A program made the translations under genes and the position numbers. A stretch of 64,000 nt of DNA, from positions 107,539,912-107,603,911 of the forward strand of contig CM075855.1 of the NCBI GenBank assembly GCA_037975125.1, given 5' to 3'. The notes under the pieces were generated by a model. The model saw nothing but the letters and a program-made list of their open reading frames with translations, ran no database searches and was not told where the DNA came from. Of the stretch, positions 12,714 through 24,213 are shown piece after piece. The first letter of the stretch is position 1, and the number at the start of each line of letters is the position of its first letter. Origin of the DNA: Latrodectus hesperus (Eukaryota > Arthropoda > Arachnida > Araneae > Theridiidae).

Positions 12714-13299
12714 CTTCCCTCTGCTTTACTTTTTAAAACCAGGACCACTCACAGACGCGGCATCAGACACAGCTTCCAGCACACATCTCCAATAAGAATT
12801 ATTTCCGCTAAATATATTTAATTACGTTAGTTATAAAAGTCTCTCTCATATTAGAAACCTATAAATTTGAATTAAATAAAAGATGAATAATTATTTCCAA
12901 AGTTTGCGAGCCCTAAGGTCCGGTATTCTTTATCCATGGCTTGACCACTGCACGCGCAGGTATCATAATTCATCAATAAGTTTTTTTTATTTAGAAATTA
13001 AAAAAAATACAAATTACAGGCAAAGCCTGGTACTAGTTACATATACATGATTAAATAATTTTCTTGATTATCATGAAAGAATTATAGAGCTTATTAGGCA
13101 ATGCCTGGTATACACAATACCTTTACAGATCGAAGGGTTACAAGTTCGATATTGGGTTACGTAAAATGTTAATCTTGCTAGTGTGGAAATACTATCCACA
13201 GTTGAAGAAATATTGCAGGTACAGATATAAAAGAAATTAATTATCCATATAAATATAGAATGTGACAATTTAATCATAGGTATAAGGTGAACTTAATTT
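12714..13299. other. Mixed spacer, possible decayed SINE
   Basis: At about 13085-13150 an A-box-like and a B-box-like word (GGTTACAAGTTCGATA) are spaced as in a tRNA-derived SINE, but decay prevents assignment. The rest shows nothing recognisable. Confidence 0.3.
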
Positions 13300-13985
13300 T
13301 CTATATAGATGTGTGAAATTGATTTCTTTTATATAATTACAAAATGAGTTTAATTCTCTTTATACAAAATAAAATGATAAATTAATTTTTTGTAGAAAAG
13401 AAAATGAAATTAATTTTTCTATTATAAGACAAAGAGAATTATAGGTTCTTTACTAAATTATCTAAATGCAATATATCTTTTAAGTGTTAAAAATATATAC
13501 AAGGTATTAGTATTTTATTATTATTATTAGTTATTAGATATAAATGAAATTCATTTATCTTATAAGTATAAAATGTGAATTTAATTTTTCACTCAGATAT
13601 AAGTTGTACTTATTTTCAATATAGATGAAATTAATTTTTTATATAATTGCAAAATGAGTTTAATTCTCTCTTTATACAAAATAAAATGATAAATAATTTT
13701 TTGTAGAACAGAAAATGAAATTAACTTTTCTATTATAAGACAAAGATAATTATAGGTTCTTTACTAAATTATCTAAATGCAATATATCTTTTAAGTGTTA
13801 AAAATATATACAAGGTATTAGTATTTTATTATTATTAGTTATCAGATATAAATGAAATTCATTTTTCATATAAGCTATAAAATGTGAATTTAATTTTTCA
13901 CTCAGATATAAGTTGTACTTATTTTCAATATAGATGAAATTAATTTTTTATATAATTGCAAAATGAGTTTAATTCTCTCTTTATA
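13300..13985. repeat. Tandem repeat, ~310-bp unit, ~2.2 copies
   Basis: The landmark AAAATGAGTTTAATTCTCT recurs at 13341, 13651 and 13960, giving periods of 310 and 309 bp. The units are AT-rich, non-coding and only slightly diverged. A small inserted or lost AT block distinguishes the copies. Confidence 0.85.
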
Positions 13986-14165
13986 AATAATATAATATAT
14001 ATAATATGAATATAAAATGAGAAATTAATTTTCTGCATTATTATTTTTGAAAAACAAAAAATATAATAATGCATTCCTGAATCTTTGAAAAGTGAAAGGG
14101 TTTTTGGAATTCAATCTGGTCTTTTGAATTTTGGAAGACCTATACTGTGGCTCATATTCCCTGAG

Positions 14166-14589
14166 ACCTGTGGGAGGTCATTCAGAAGAAAATTCTCCCC
14201 CCCATTCAGATCAATGTCAAAATTGAGGGAGTGGATCCTTTGATATGGCCATCTATCGGAGGAGTGTTAAAGGCAGGCCGCAAACTCGGTAGACCATCCG
14301 ATTGAGACGCCGTCTGATAGTAAACAAATGTGATCTCGATGTCTTAGTGTGACGTAGCTAAAACGTTTTATCTGACATCATGGAATTTTAAACCAATGAG
14401 AGCGCTGTCTCGCGGAAAGTTGCCAGATATTTCGAACCTGCTCGAAATCTGGAAACGTCTCGCGCTCCATCCCTTTTCTGACGTTACTAAGACCTTAATG
14501 GCGTCATTTGGTCTGATGCGATTCTCGCGAGACTCTCTGAACCTCTCGCGAGACAAGTCTCATGCGATCATCTACGAATTTGCGGATTG
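14166..14589. promoter_or_regulatory. CpG-rich segment with paired TCTCGCGAGA palindromes
   Basis: This segment is much richer in G+C and CpG than anything around it. Perfect TCTCGCGAGA palindromes lie at 14523-14532 and 14544-14553, 21 bp apart (two helical turns), with partial copies near 14407 and 14456. In other animals this palindrome is a promoter element bound by BANP/Kaiso-type factors; function here is inference. It runs directly into a SINE2-type tail at 14590, so it may instead be the body of an undescribed retroelement. Confidence 0.35.
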
Positions 14590-14691
14590 CCTTAGAGCAA
14601 AGTTTCACCTTCGTGGTGCTCTGATTAAACGAATGACGAAGCCTACTGATTAAATTCGCATAGCCAACGGCGAAGTGCGCTTGGCCGTCAC
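14590..14691 (+). mobile_element. SINE2-type 3' tail
   Basis: A diverged copy of the SINE2 tail (block TTTCACCTTCGTGGTGCTCT, then the TTAAATTCGCATAGCCAA block), joined to a CpG-rich upstream body not found in the other SINE2 copies. Confidence 0.65.
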
Positions 14692-15282
14692 CTTTTAAAA
14701 GTCTTAAATCAATGTAACTTAATAATTAATGTTGTAAAAAACCTTCTAGTTTCTAAAGACTTGTGGGATTTCTCAGTTTGCAGCTGTGGCTATCCGTTTG
14801 AGGGAATAATTATTAAAATTATGAGATCATCAACTAATAATCTTCTTAATAATTATTGTAAACTTAAAAATGATGTTTATCAATTGCAAATCAAAAATAA
14901 ACAAAAGAGAATCTAACAAGCCTGAAACTAAAAGGAAATTAAAAACACTAACTACCAACAATTTAGATTCCAACTCTTCAAAAAAAAATTAAAATAAACC
15001 TTTCACAAACTGTGCATTGTAAATAACAATACTCTTTTTATTTCATGTGCATAAACGCTTTTACTTTTTATGTATTTAAGTTACATTTAATTTTAAAAAG
15101 TGTATATAATTTAGAAAGTCTATATACGCAATTTATTTTTTAAATTTTTTTAATGCTTTTGTGTTTTGTAATTTGATTATTGTACTAGGTAAATTTATTG
15201 GGGAAAATATAGATGTAACTATTTACATATCATCTAAAGAAAAATAATTTGGTATTAAAAAAGGTGCTTATGTACATTTTTT
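14692..15282. other. AT-rich non-coding DNA
   Basis: No recognised feature. The frames are short and A/T-driven. Confidence 0.4.
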
Positions 15283-16012
15283 AAAAATTTTAATTCCCAT
15301 GCAAATGTTTTTGAAAGATGTTAACTTTGCTGTCTTTATACTTTAAAATCATAATTGTTTTCTTTTATTACTGTTTAAAATTTTCTATGATTTCATAAAG
15401 TTTTCTTTTTTATGTATCTCTTACTAATTTTTTTATTAAAATTTGATGTATTTTATGTGTAATAAATTTATTTCATGTATAAATAAAAATATTTCTGTGA
15501 AAATTTATGTGTGTTCCTTCCTTATTTTATATATAATTCTTTACAAAAAAAATTGTTTTGTGAAAAAATTACATAAAAAATTTCTTTTATTTTCCTTTAA
15601 AATTATTCTTTAAAAATAATGAATTTAATGTTTCAGATTGGAAAAATAAAAATTTTAATTCCCATGCAAATGTTTTTGAACAATGTTAACTTTGCTGTCT
15701 TTGTACTTTAAAATCATAATTGTTTTCTTTTATTACTGTTTAAAATTCTCTATAATTTCATAAAGTTTTCATGCATCTCTTTCTAATTTTTTATTAAAAT
15801 TTGATGTATTTTATGTGTAACAAATTTATTTCATGTATAAATAAAATTATTTTTGTGAAAATTTGTGTGTATTCCTTCCTTATTTTAAATATAATTCTTT
15901 ACAAAAAAATTGTTTTGTGAAAAAATTACATAAAAAATTTGTTTTATTTTCCTTTAAAATTATTCCTTAAAAATGATTAATTTAATGTTTCAGATTGGAA
16001 AAATAAAAAAAT
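15283..16012. repeat. Tandem duplication, 365-bp unit x2
   Basis: The word TAATTCCCATGCAAATG occurs at 15291 and 15656. The two units align along their length to the shared ending CAGATTGGAAAAATAAAA, with a few substitutions and short indels. Non-coding. Confidence 0.9.
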
Positions 16013-16510
16013 GTTTCTTTCACATTAGAAAAAAAGCTGTATAAAGGGAACACTTTTTGTATCAAATAAGCATATTGGAAAATATAATTAATATTTAAAG
16101 AGTAATAATCATAAGAAATAAAATTATAATACTACAAAGAGTATTTGTAGTATTACCCTTTTATAATTACATATATTTAAATAATAAAATTATTAAACGT
16201 TTCTACACGCAGTAAAAATCTTTAAAACTGCAATTCAAATTTGCATTTTAATGAAATAATTTCGCCTTTTAAACATAGTATTTTATCTTAGAAAAAAAAA
16301 TTTTGCTTATTAAAAGGAATAGAGAAAAGATCAAAACATTTGAGATTTAGAAAATTTTAAATATTTTACTATAATGAAATCATTAAAATATTTTCTAAAT
16401 CCACAGTAAATGAGCGCCGAAAGTAAATCTTCTGTATTTCTAAAATAGTTCTCTCCCTTCTTGTGATGACTCATGATCCCAGTCAGCAGGTCTTCTTATT
16501 CTCGAAGGTC
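16013..16510. other. AT-rich non-coding DNA
   Basis: Nothing recognised. A short palindromic AT segment surrounds 16140. Confidence 0.35.
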
Positions 16511-16554
16511 ACGGCTTGGCTTGCTTGTCCAAGGGTCATAAGTAACAACAAAAA
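16511..16554 (+). mobile_element. SINE2 extreme 3' tail remnant
   Basis: Only the last ~40 bp of SINE2 is left: GGCTTGCTTGTCCAAGG, GTCATAAG, then an AAC-rich tail. Confidence 0.5.
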
Positions 16555-16832
16555 CATAATTCCCTGCAGTTGGACAGGAAGTCGTATATTTATCACCCTC
16601 AAGTTAGTGAATCAGGGTTTTTAGAAGCAAAAGTAAGAAAGCGTGTTTTCAAAATGTCCAAAAAGCAAGAATTGCAAGAGAGCTATTTTTAAACAACTGA
16701 AGGAGGGGATTTTTCAAAACTATGATTGAACTTTTTAATCACTCGAATTTTTTAATTCTCAAGTGTTAGCAAGAGAAATAAAAATATAAATGTTACATAC
16801 AAGTCATTTACTCGAAACACAATATCATAGTT

Positions 16833-17056
16833 GCCGGCCAACTTGTCTAGTGGTCAGCGTGTCTGACTGCGGATAGGGAGGTCCTGGGTTCGAATCCCGG
16901 TTCGGGCATGGATGTACTTTCTCTCTCTGTCAATCCTTTGTCCTTTCCTTGTATGAATGAGGTGTGAATGGTTGCCTACCGTATAAACGGGTCCCTATGG
17001 CATGTGTGTACTGAGGAAGTCGGACTCCACACCAAAATAGGGTTCAGTTGGAAACC
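16833..17056 (+). mobile_element. SINE1 copy, 3'-truncated
   Basis: The tRNA-derived head carries an A-box region (CTAGTGGTCAGCG) and a perfect B-box (GGTTCGAATCC). The layout of the anticodon arm (CTGACTGCGGATA) is most like tRNA-Arg. The tRNA-unrelated body follows to GGGTTCAGTTGG, then homology stops, missing the last ~45 bp and the (AAC)n tail. The acceptor stem does not pair, so this is not a functional tRNA gene. Confidence 0.85.
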
Positions 17057-17094
17057 TCAAAAAAATGCTTTCTCTACAAGATAAGAATTAAATT

Positions 17095-17471
17095 CCGCTT
17101 CCCGTAAGCTCAGCAAAGTGAAGCATCATTTGCCGCGGGCAGTGGTTGGGAGGGTGACCACGGTGTACCCTCCTTCACTGGGTTGCTGGAGCTCCGTGGG
17201 TTGGGGATGTGTCCACGTTCATCTGTGACGTCCAAAGTCCTTCCGCTGGTGTGGCGTGGATGGGGAGAGGAGCGTGCTAGCTCAGGTGTGGCCTCGTCTC
17301 CTGACCGTGGTTCAAAATGACGAGGCCTCTTAAAAAGAGCAAAGTCGTACTTTCACTTTCGTGGTGCTCTCATCCAAAACGAAAGACGCTCGCTACTGAC
17401 TTCATTCGCACAGCCAAAGGCAAATGGCGAGCTTGGCTTGTCCAAGTGTCATAGGAAAACAACAACAACAA
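17095..17471 (+). mobile_element. SINE2, near full-length
   Basis: About 377 bp, matching the minus-strand copy at 29229-29613 along its length apart from the first ~25 bp. It has a moderately GC-rich body, the conserved tail block and an (AAC)n terminus. It lies 38 bp after a SINE1 copy in the same orientation. Confidence 0.8.
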
Positions 17472-18517
17472 AATTAAACTTTTTAATCTAAAATTAAAAA
17501 GAGAAATTAAAATTAGTGCATTTGAAACATTCCCAAATTTCTAACAATACAAATAATATTTTAGACTTGGCAGGTGTTTAGGAACATAATTTTTTATTAA
17601 CTATTTTATAGCCATGCACACATAATAAAACATTTCTCGCAGCATTTCAGAATTTAATTCCGTTTATTTGACGCACGCATATTTCAATTTTCTTACTATT
17701 TTATAGGTAATGCGCTAAGTGTGGAGACTGGAGAACTTGCAAACACTTTTATAGGAATGCAGAAAGCAGGAAAAGAATGCTTACATTACATTGTTTGACA
17801 GACATCGGTATCGAACTCGAGGCCTGTTATTCTGAATAAAAGGCCTCGAGTTCCTTTTATTATTTATGATAGAATAATATAACAATGACAAATAGATTTA
17901 CAATTTATTATTTGCTAACTTTATTTCCTTTATACTCCACATGTAACAATTCTCTTATTTTATAATACTGCTTTTTTATATTTCTCGCTGTCTAATTACA
18001 TTCGCAACTATAAAGTTATTTTATTCAGGCTACTTTTGAACACTATTACTCTATATTCTTATAAAAAACCCATAGATAATGTGGTATTTGTAATTCTTGG
18101 GCCAATTATTAGTTTTTCAAAGTATTATTTGCAATAAATGTTTTGTTGGAAATAGTTTGTATTTATCTGCAATTTCTGATTAATGAAAAATATTTGTACC
18201 ACAGTAGAGCAAATACCCTGAGAACTGGAAGCTTTTGGGAACACATAAAACTCCCGAGCACTCACTTACGCAGCGTTGCATACAAAAAGCCGAAATGCAA
18301 CAAGCGTCTTCCGTTTTTTAGTAATGGATGAGATCAAACTAGGGAGCGTTTCTTACTAAAATAATAAAAACACTTTTTTTATTAAAAAAATAAATTATTT
18401 TCTAAGCAATATAAATGTTTACAGATTATCCATTGTGTACATATATACATACATACATCATTTTTAAGATCATTCTGGTTTGTCTGTGGTTGCTCAGTGT
18501 CATTATTGCTGCAGAGC
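17472..18517. other. AT-rich spacer with one strong inverted repeat
   Basis: The arms 17813-17825 and 17841-17853 are a perfect 13-bp inverted repeat (GAACTCGAGGCCT) around a 15-nt loop. The left arm looks like an inverted B-box. The rest, including the frame at 18143-18331, is unrecognised. Confidence 0.5.
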
Positions 18518-18790
18518 TGCCCACCAACTTGCCTAGTGGTCAGCGTGCCTGACTACGGATAAGGAGGTAATGGGTTCGAATCCCGGTTCGGGCATAAATG
18601 TACTTTCTCTCCTATCTATCCTGTCTTTGTCCTTTCCTTGTATGAATGAGTGTGAAGGCCTACCCTATAAACGGGTCCCTATGGCATGTGTGTACTGAGG
18701 AAGTCGGAATCCACACCAAAATAGGGTTCAGTTGGAAAGTGGAGCAGCGCACCCCATATTGCCAGCCTAGCTGGCACACGACAACAACAA
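18518..18790 (+). mobile_element. SINE1, full-length
   Basis: About 273 bp: tRNA-derived head with B-box GGTTCGAATCC, pyrimidine-rich block, CCTATAAACGGGTCCC block, and a GCCAGCCTAGCTGGCAC terminal stem-loop followed by (ACA)n. This is the best reference copy of the family in the window. The frame at 18646-18846 inside it is fortuitous. Confidence 0.88.
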
Positions 18791-19011
18791 TACATTCATT
18801 TTTGGAAATCTCCTGTATTCTAAGTATGCGATTTTTTCCCCTTTAGGAGTGTGTTAATTTTACAAATACATAGAATTCAGAGAATGGGCATGCGCATTTA
18901 TCGACGATCACAGCTGGGTCTTCATTTAAACTTACCAATTTTTATGAACAACTTTTAAATGTGTGAAATTTCTACTGTTCAATTTTCTTATATATGTTGT
19001 TAATATATATA

Positions 19012-19856
19012 CATTCATGTCCATAAATTAAGGATAATTCAGAATCACACAGAAATTGAATTCTAAAATAAAAATTTCACATGTAGAATTATTACACACA
19101 TCTTGAAGAATAATATGCAAATTACAAGAAACCACCAGATGGCACCGATAGTAAGTCACAATGACGAGAGTGTAAAAGAGGGGTATATAAGGAATGGTTG
19201 CAAAGAAGTAAAATTGTTCGAAAACGCTTTAAAAGCTTTTCCGTGCAATAACCGCATAGTTATGGCACAAAGGAAGCATTTGGATGATGTTTTACGTGGT
19301 AGAATTATCGGCCGCCTGGAATGTGAACGTACCCAGCCGGAAGTACCCGAGGTACTTGTAATCACCCAGAGTGTCATCTGCAGGCTTTGGCAACGGTTCC
19401 AAGATGAGGATAATGTGAGTAAACATACTCACCAGAATTGAATCCGATAGAGCATGTGTGGGACATGCTTGGCCGACGAACTGCAGTCCGCCAACCCCCT
19501 CCCACATGTCTACCGGGACTTCGAAGAGCATTGATGAGTGGTGTAATATTCTCCAAGATCAGATCGATAATTTGATACTCAGCATGCCTAGGCGTTGTAT
19601 TGCATCGTCTGGGTGGCATACTATGTATTAACCAGCATACCAACCAATGTTATATTGGTTTTTGTAAATAGGTTCTTTTTTGAAATTTGCTCCAGGGAGT
19701 AAAAATCGCAATTTTTATTAATGATGTCAAACATATAGCACCTTTTTTTGCTCTTTACTTTTTGTTTAATAAATAAGCATAACAAATAAGTCACATTTTC
19801 CTTTTGTCTCTTTCTTTGCCTGAACTTGCATTATCTTTAATTTATGGACACGAGTG
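19012..19856 (+). mobile_element. Tc1-like transposon, internally deleted
   Basis: The terminal inverted repeats share the core GTCCATAAATTA and are followed by similar subterminal sequence. A TA lies at the left end; the right flank is CA, probably a mutated TA. The remnant open frame at 19265-19441 is a Tc1-type N-terminal helix-turn-helix region. It jumps at about 19420 straight to the extreme C-terminal motif (SPELNPIEHVWDMLGR), which continues only with frame disruption to about 19630. The whole DDE catalytic core is missing, so it could move only if a full transposase acted in trans. Confidence 0.85.
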
Positions 19857-20269
19857 CATTTAACGATACAGGAGTGCGGTCAGCTTATAAGCGAGAAAAA
19901 TCCACCAAACGAATATTTTTAGATATTTAGAAAAATTACAACTGTTTTCGGTTCTTAATATGTCTTGTAGACATTTTTACTAAAATAATGCAGAATTTGT
20001 GACAAAAATGCTATCGTTAGGTCATTCGCCGTAAATGTAAGTTGTATAGTTTTTAAACATAAATGTTAAAAATGAAATACATATGTAAATAAGGTCATAT
20101 TTAATGTATGTTGTAAATACTATCACAAGAATATCTGTGTGTGTTATTTATAATCATATACGTTAGATATTTACTTTGGTTTTATTATAATTTTGATAAA
20201 TACTAAATTAATTAAAAGAAATTTTTTTTAAATTTTTTAGTATAATTTGTAAAATATAATAATTTGAAT
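19857..20269. other. AT-rich non-coding DNA
   Basis: No feature recognised between the Tc1-like end and an old tandem duplication. Confidence 0.35.
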
Positions 20270-20690
20270 AGCTGTGAAATCTGAAAATGGAAACGGAAGT
20301 ATGAAAACATTATAAATAAGTGAATCTTAATTCCAAATACTTTGTGCCAAAGCAACAATAGCAATACGATAGTAATGAATAATGAAAAATATGAAATGTA
20401 CACAAATTTTAATATATTAAAGTAAAATAAATGCGCAAAGCAATAATTGTATCATAATGAGACGAAATAACTGTAATAGCTCAAATTAGAAAATCAAAAA
20501 TAAATAAAAACGGAAGTCCTAAAAAAATTAAAATAAATAAATGTATCTTAATTCCAACTATCGTGTGCTAAAGCTACAACATGGTAGAAAAACGTAGTGA
20601 AAAATATGAAATGTTTAAAATTTATGAAATATTAAGTAAACTAATGCGCAATGCAATGGTAACAAAAGTTGCAAAGAATCATCAGAAATA
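20270..20690. repeat. Old tandem duplication, ~221-bp unit
   Basis: TCTTAATTCCAA occurs at 20325 and 20546. Flanking words align in the same order (ACGGAAGT; GAAAAATATGAAATGT; AATGCGCAA) with many substitutions, so this is a decayed two-copy repeat. Confidence 0.7.
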
Positions 20691-21080
20691 TAAAGGGAAT
20701 AAAAGCTAAGATAGAGTTGATCAGTATATAGCATACAGGATATTTTTTACTTATCGAATATATACCATTTATATAAATTTGTCCGCTTCTCTTATATTTA
20801 TTCTGTTTGTCTGCCGTATTTTATCTTCAATTAAACGTCTGTCTCCACTGGAATGAAATTTATATCAAGTTGTTAATTTCTGCTTAAAGTATAGGAAATG
20901 CTTATAACCGTAATATCCCTCGAAAAAGACGCACTTTTTTCTTTGAAAAGAGGTAAGCAAAATTATCTTTCTCTATTTCAATAGTTTTAAAGGGTTTATA
21001 GAATTATTTTCAAATAAGACATTTTTATTCCTGAAACGTTGAGCGATTAATAATGAAAAAAAAAAAAAAAATTGGTGTTA

Positions 21081-21573
21081 AGTTTGATATCCCCAAGTGA
21101 TTTCTTGCCAAATTTAGTGTCCTTTGTTCTGATTATAGTGTAGACAATTTGAGTTTTTGTTTTGATTATAGTGTTGCCAAATTGAGTTTTTGCTACTTTT
21201 CAGATTTTTTTGTAGCCAGATTTGGTTTTTCTCATGTTTTTCATCATATTTACGTCACATATATGGTTCTTTTCAGTGGCAACAGTAGTTGAAACACTCA
21301 ATTTGATATTTTCGCCATTTTCAATTTGCCTGATGTCTTAGTATGTCGTTTTTTATCGGATGTATGGCGCAGCAATTAAAATCCTAATTTTTCATATTTT
21401 TTATTTCATTTCGGATGTGGCGCGGAATATAAATATTGTCTTTTATATTCACATTTTTTTTATTTCACTGAGGATATGGTGCCAGAATTTCAATACTGTC
21501 TTTAATATTCTTTTTGTATTTTGCTTGGCTACGAAAAAAGTCGCAATGATCGCCAATGGAGGGATATCAAACT
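21081..21573. mobile_element. Possible MITE with short TIRs
   Basis: The ends AGTTTGATATCCC (21081) and its inverse GGGATATCAAACT (to 21573) are 13-bp inverted repeats about 490 bp apart. The interior holds T-rich imperfect repeats: a ~36-bp pair at 21127-21200 and three ~58-bp units from about 21350 (GGATGTGGCGC-like). No coding sequence. The target duplication is unclear. Confidence 0.45.
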
Positions 21574-21840
21574 AGTTCCAAAATTTCAGATCAATTTTTA
21601 CTTTTGAAATGAATAAGGTACTTTTTTTCTGTATTTTAGAGTATATCACAAAATTAAGTTTTTACAGAACCAGAACCATTTAATGAAGTGAGAATCAGTA
21701 ATCCTGTCACTGATTAGACATCGTCGTTCATGTATCACTGATTTTACCTGATGTCTGCGCATAACATGATCTTGTTTTTCGCCAAGTGCGCATAAAACAG
21801 TGTAACGCAAAACTGCACAGCTCCTTTTAGAATAGGGAGT

Positions 21841-23249
21841 CATCCCAAATACTTAGGTTATATTTTGGATCAGGAAGTGCTTGGCAGGGCTCATATTGAC
21901 AACTTAGTTTTGAGAGGTAGGCAAAGGTTAAAGATTTTAAAGTACATATCAGGTAGGAGTTGGGGAGCGGACGCTCAAACTTTGAGAAACACCTACATAG
22001 CCCTTATCCGCCCAATACTTGAATATGGTGTTCAAGTATATCAATCTGCCTCTGCCTGTAATCTCGATAAACTCGAAAGAGTACAGTTGTCTGCTGCCAG
22101 AATCATCACCGGCCTCCGAAATAGCTGTCCAAGAGACATTGTTCTTTATGAAGCTAATCTACTCCCCCTTGGATTACGAAGAAAATGTTTATTAACAAAC
22201 TACTTTGTCAGACTTGCCAGTTACGGTGACAGGAACCGAACATCTAGTTTTGCAGGTGCCTGGAGATCTAACCAACGACTAAAGCGTGATAGCCCACTGA
22301 GTAAGGCGCAGAGAGAAGGTTGTTTGCTGGAGAACGTGGAGCCTGTTTCCTTGGCCTGCCGCACGGGGACAAAGTCGACCCTTCATGATCGAGTCTTTTT
22401 TAGGACCGAACTATGTTCCCACTCTAACAAGAGAACTCAACATCCAGAATATCTCAGACAGCTAGCTTTGGAAGTAATCCACCAGATTCCCTTTAATGCA
22501 CTGCAGATTTACACGGATGGCAGTAGGGGTGAGGGTGCTGTGTCGGGTAGTGGCGTGTTTGTTCAACAGGGAGATGACAAAAAGATATGTGGAAAAAATC
22601 CAAATTATTGTTCTGTTTTTCAAGCTGAGCTTTTGGCAATTGAAGAGGCTTTAAATTTCTGTGTTACTGAGGGTATAGTCTCTGATATCTGGATCCTCAG
22701 TGATAGCCGAGGCTCCATACAACATCTGGCCCAGTGGTGGCGGCATGGTGACATAACAACAACTAAAATAGTACAATATCTTACTAATTTGAAAGCCAGT
22801 ACCATAGTCTTCCAGTGGGTGCCATCTCATGTTAATGTGTATGGGAACGAAGTTGCGGATCAGTTAGTCAAGGATGGAAGCCTACAGAATATCATCATGG
22901 GAGACTGCTTGTCGTCCTCAGAGCTGACCTCTAGAGTTAGGATGGCTATCAATGCTACTTTTAGGGATACCATTCTTACCCACGAATGGTACACATGCAA
23001 ACATCCTGGTTCCGCACTAGTGGGTAAACACAAGAGATGCAGCCAAACGGCTTTGACAAGACTGCGAAGTGGCCACCTGCTTGCTCAGAGACACGTCTCT
23101 GGTACCCTCTCTGCCCCAAATGTCGAGCGGTTCAGGCCTCCCCATCTCATATTTTTCAGTGCATTGGGTGTGAGAGAGGGGACATGGATTTGAGACCGGA
23201 GGTGGTGCTTGAGAGACTGACTATTTTTGGATTCATGGGGCTGGTGTGA
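21841..23249 (+). pseudogene. LINE ORF2 3' part: RT end, RNase H, CCHC knuckle
   Basis: The frame opens at the insertion boundary with HPKYLGYILDQEV, the late reverse-transcriptase K-YLG-LD motif, and continues for about 450 codons. Counting from 21865, an RNase H domain spans residues ~213-340: YTDGS (Asp 218), VFQAELLA (Glu 255), LSDSRG (Asp 280), QWVPSH (His 322) and GNEVADQL (Asp 332), so the catalytic D-E-D-D set is complete. A single frameshift near 23090-23100 moves the coding into the next frame, where a CX2CX8HX3C knuckle (CPKC...SHIFQC) and the stop at 23247-23249 follow. The domain order fits I/Jockey-type non-LTR elements. It cannot work alone: endonuclease and most of the RT are absent. 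Confidence 0.9.
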
Positions 23250-23290
23250 TGGTACTGTCACGCCAGTCGGGGATAAGTAACAACAACAAC
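21841..23290 (+). mobile_element. Young 5'-truncated LINE with perfect target duplication
   Basis: The direct repeat AGAATAGGGAGT at 21829-21840 and 23291-23302 is a perfect 12-bp target site duplication. Between them lie 1450 bp starting abruptly in reverse transcriptase coding sequence and ending, 41 bp after the stop codon, in (AAC)n. This is the classic product of target-primed reverse transcription that stopped early. The intact duplication and nearly open reading frame imply a recent insertion. Confidence 0.92.
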
Positions 23291-23302
23291 AGAATAGGGA
23301 GT

Positions 23303-24213
23303 GAATACATAAGTACCTCATGATTTTAAATGAACATTTTCCCAAGCTCTACATTTTTTGTTTCATAAGATAAATGTCCTACACAACAGAATTTTTCTTA
23401 CTACCAAATTTCTGATTGTAAATAGTCAGAAAATAATTTATAAACATGTTGATTTTTTGAATTTTTATTTGAAAATAACTAAAAGTATAATTTAAAGATT
23501 TTAAGTGATTTATAATTTTTGGAAATTAAATTGATTTTTTAAAATTTGTGTTGTAATTTAATTTTCCCGCGTCCAGAGTTCAAGAATACTATTATTAATG
23601 CATTGAAAGATGCGTGTTCTGTTCTGCCTGTACTTAAATGGGCTATTTAAAATGATTTCTACAAACGCGAAAATTTGTTAATATCAAATCCTACATTATT
23701 TTATAAATAATTCTAAAAATGATTTAGTTATGTAACTGTAACTTTAGGAAAATCTTACCTTTAAATAGATATATAGACACCATATTTGCGTTTGATTGAA
23801 AAAAATGACATTTTTACACCCTTAAATTTATGTTCCTTACAAATATTTTTTCTTAAAATAAAAAAAATATGCACACCATATTTGTATTTAGTTAAAAATT
23901 TGACATATATATCATTATAAAAAGCATGAATAAAACAAATTTTTTAAGTATTTTTTATTCTTATTTTCCATTTTAATTAAATAAAATTTTTTTAAAAAAT
24001 GCGTACGCTTACGCTTGTATTTTTAACATCTTTTTTATTCTTGTATCACAGTTCTTCCAGCGTGGGTGTAAAGTAAAAAATTTAATATCATTTTATATCT
24101 CTATACTTTAGAGTATTGTCTCGTTTTTATACTCAGTTGGTGACGTCAGTAATTGGATTTATGCATGGATGACGCACAATTTAACCGTAAGACAAAGAGG
24201 ACAAATGTAACTA
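23303..24213. other. AT-rich non-coding DNA
   Basis: No recognised feature between the LINE and the next Tc1-like element. Confidence 0.4.

Noticed and set aside
20890..20953. Possible first exon MLITVISLEKDALFSLKR before GTAAGC
   Set aside because: Donor alone is acceptable, but there is no promoter or partner exon and the ATG context is ordinary.
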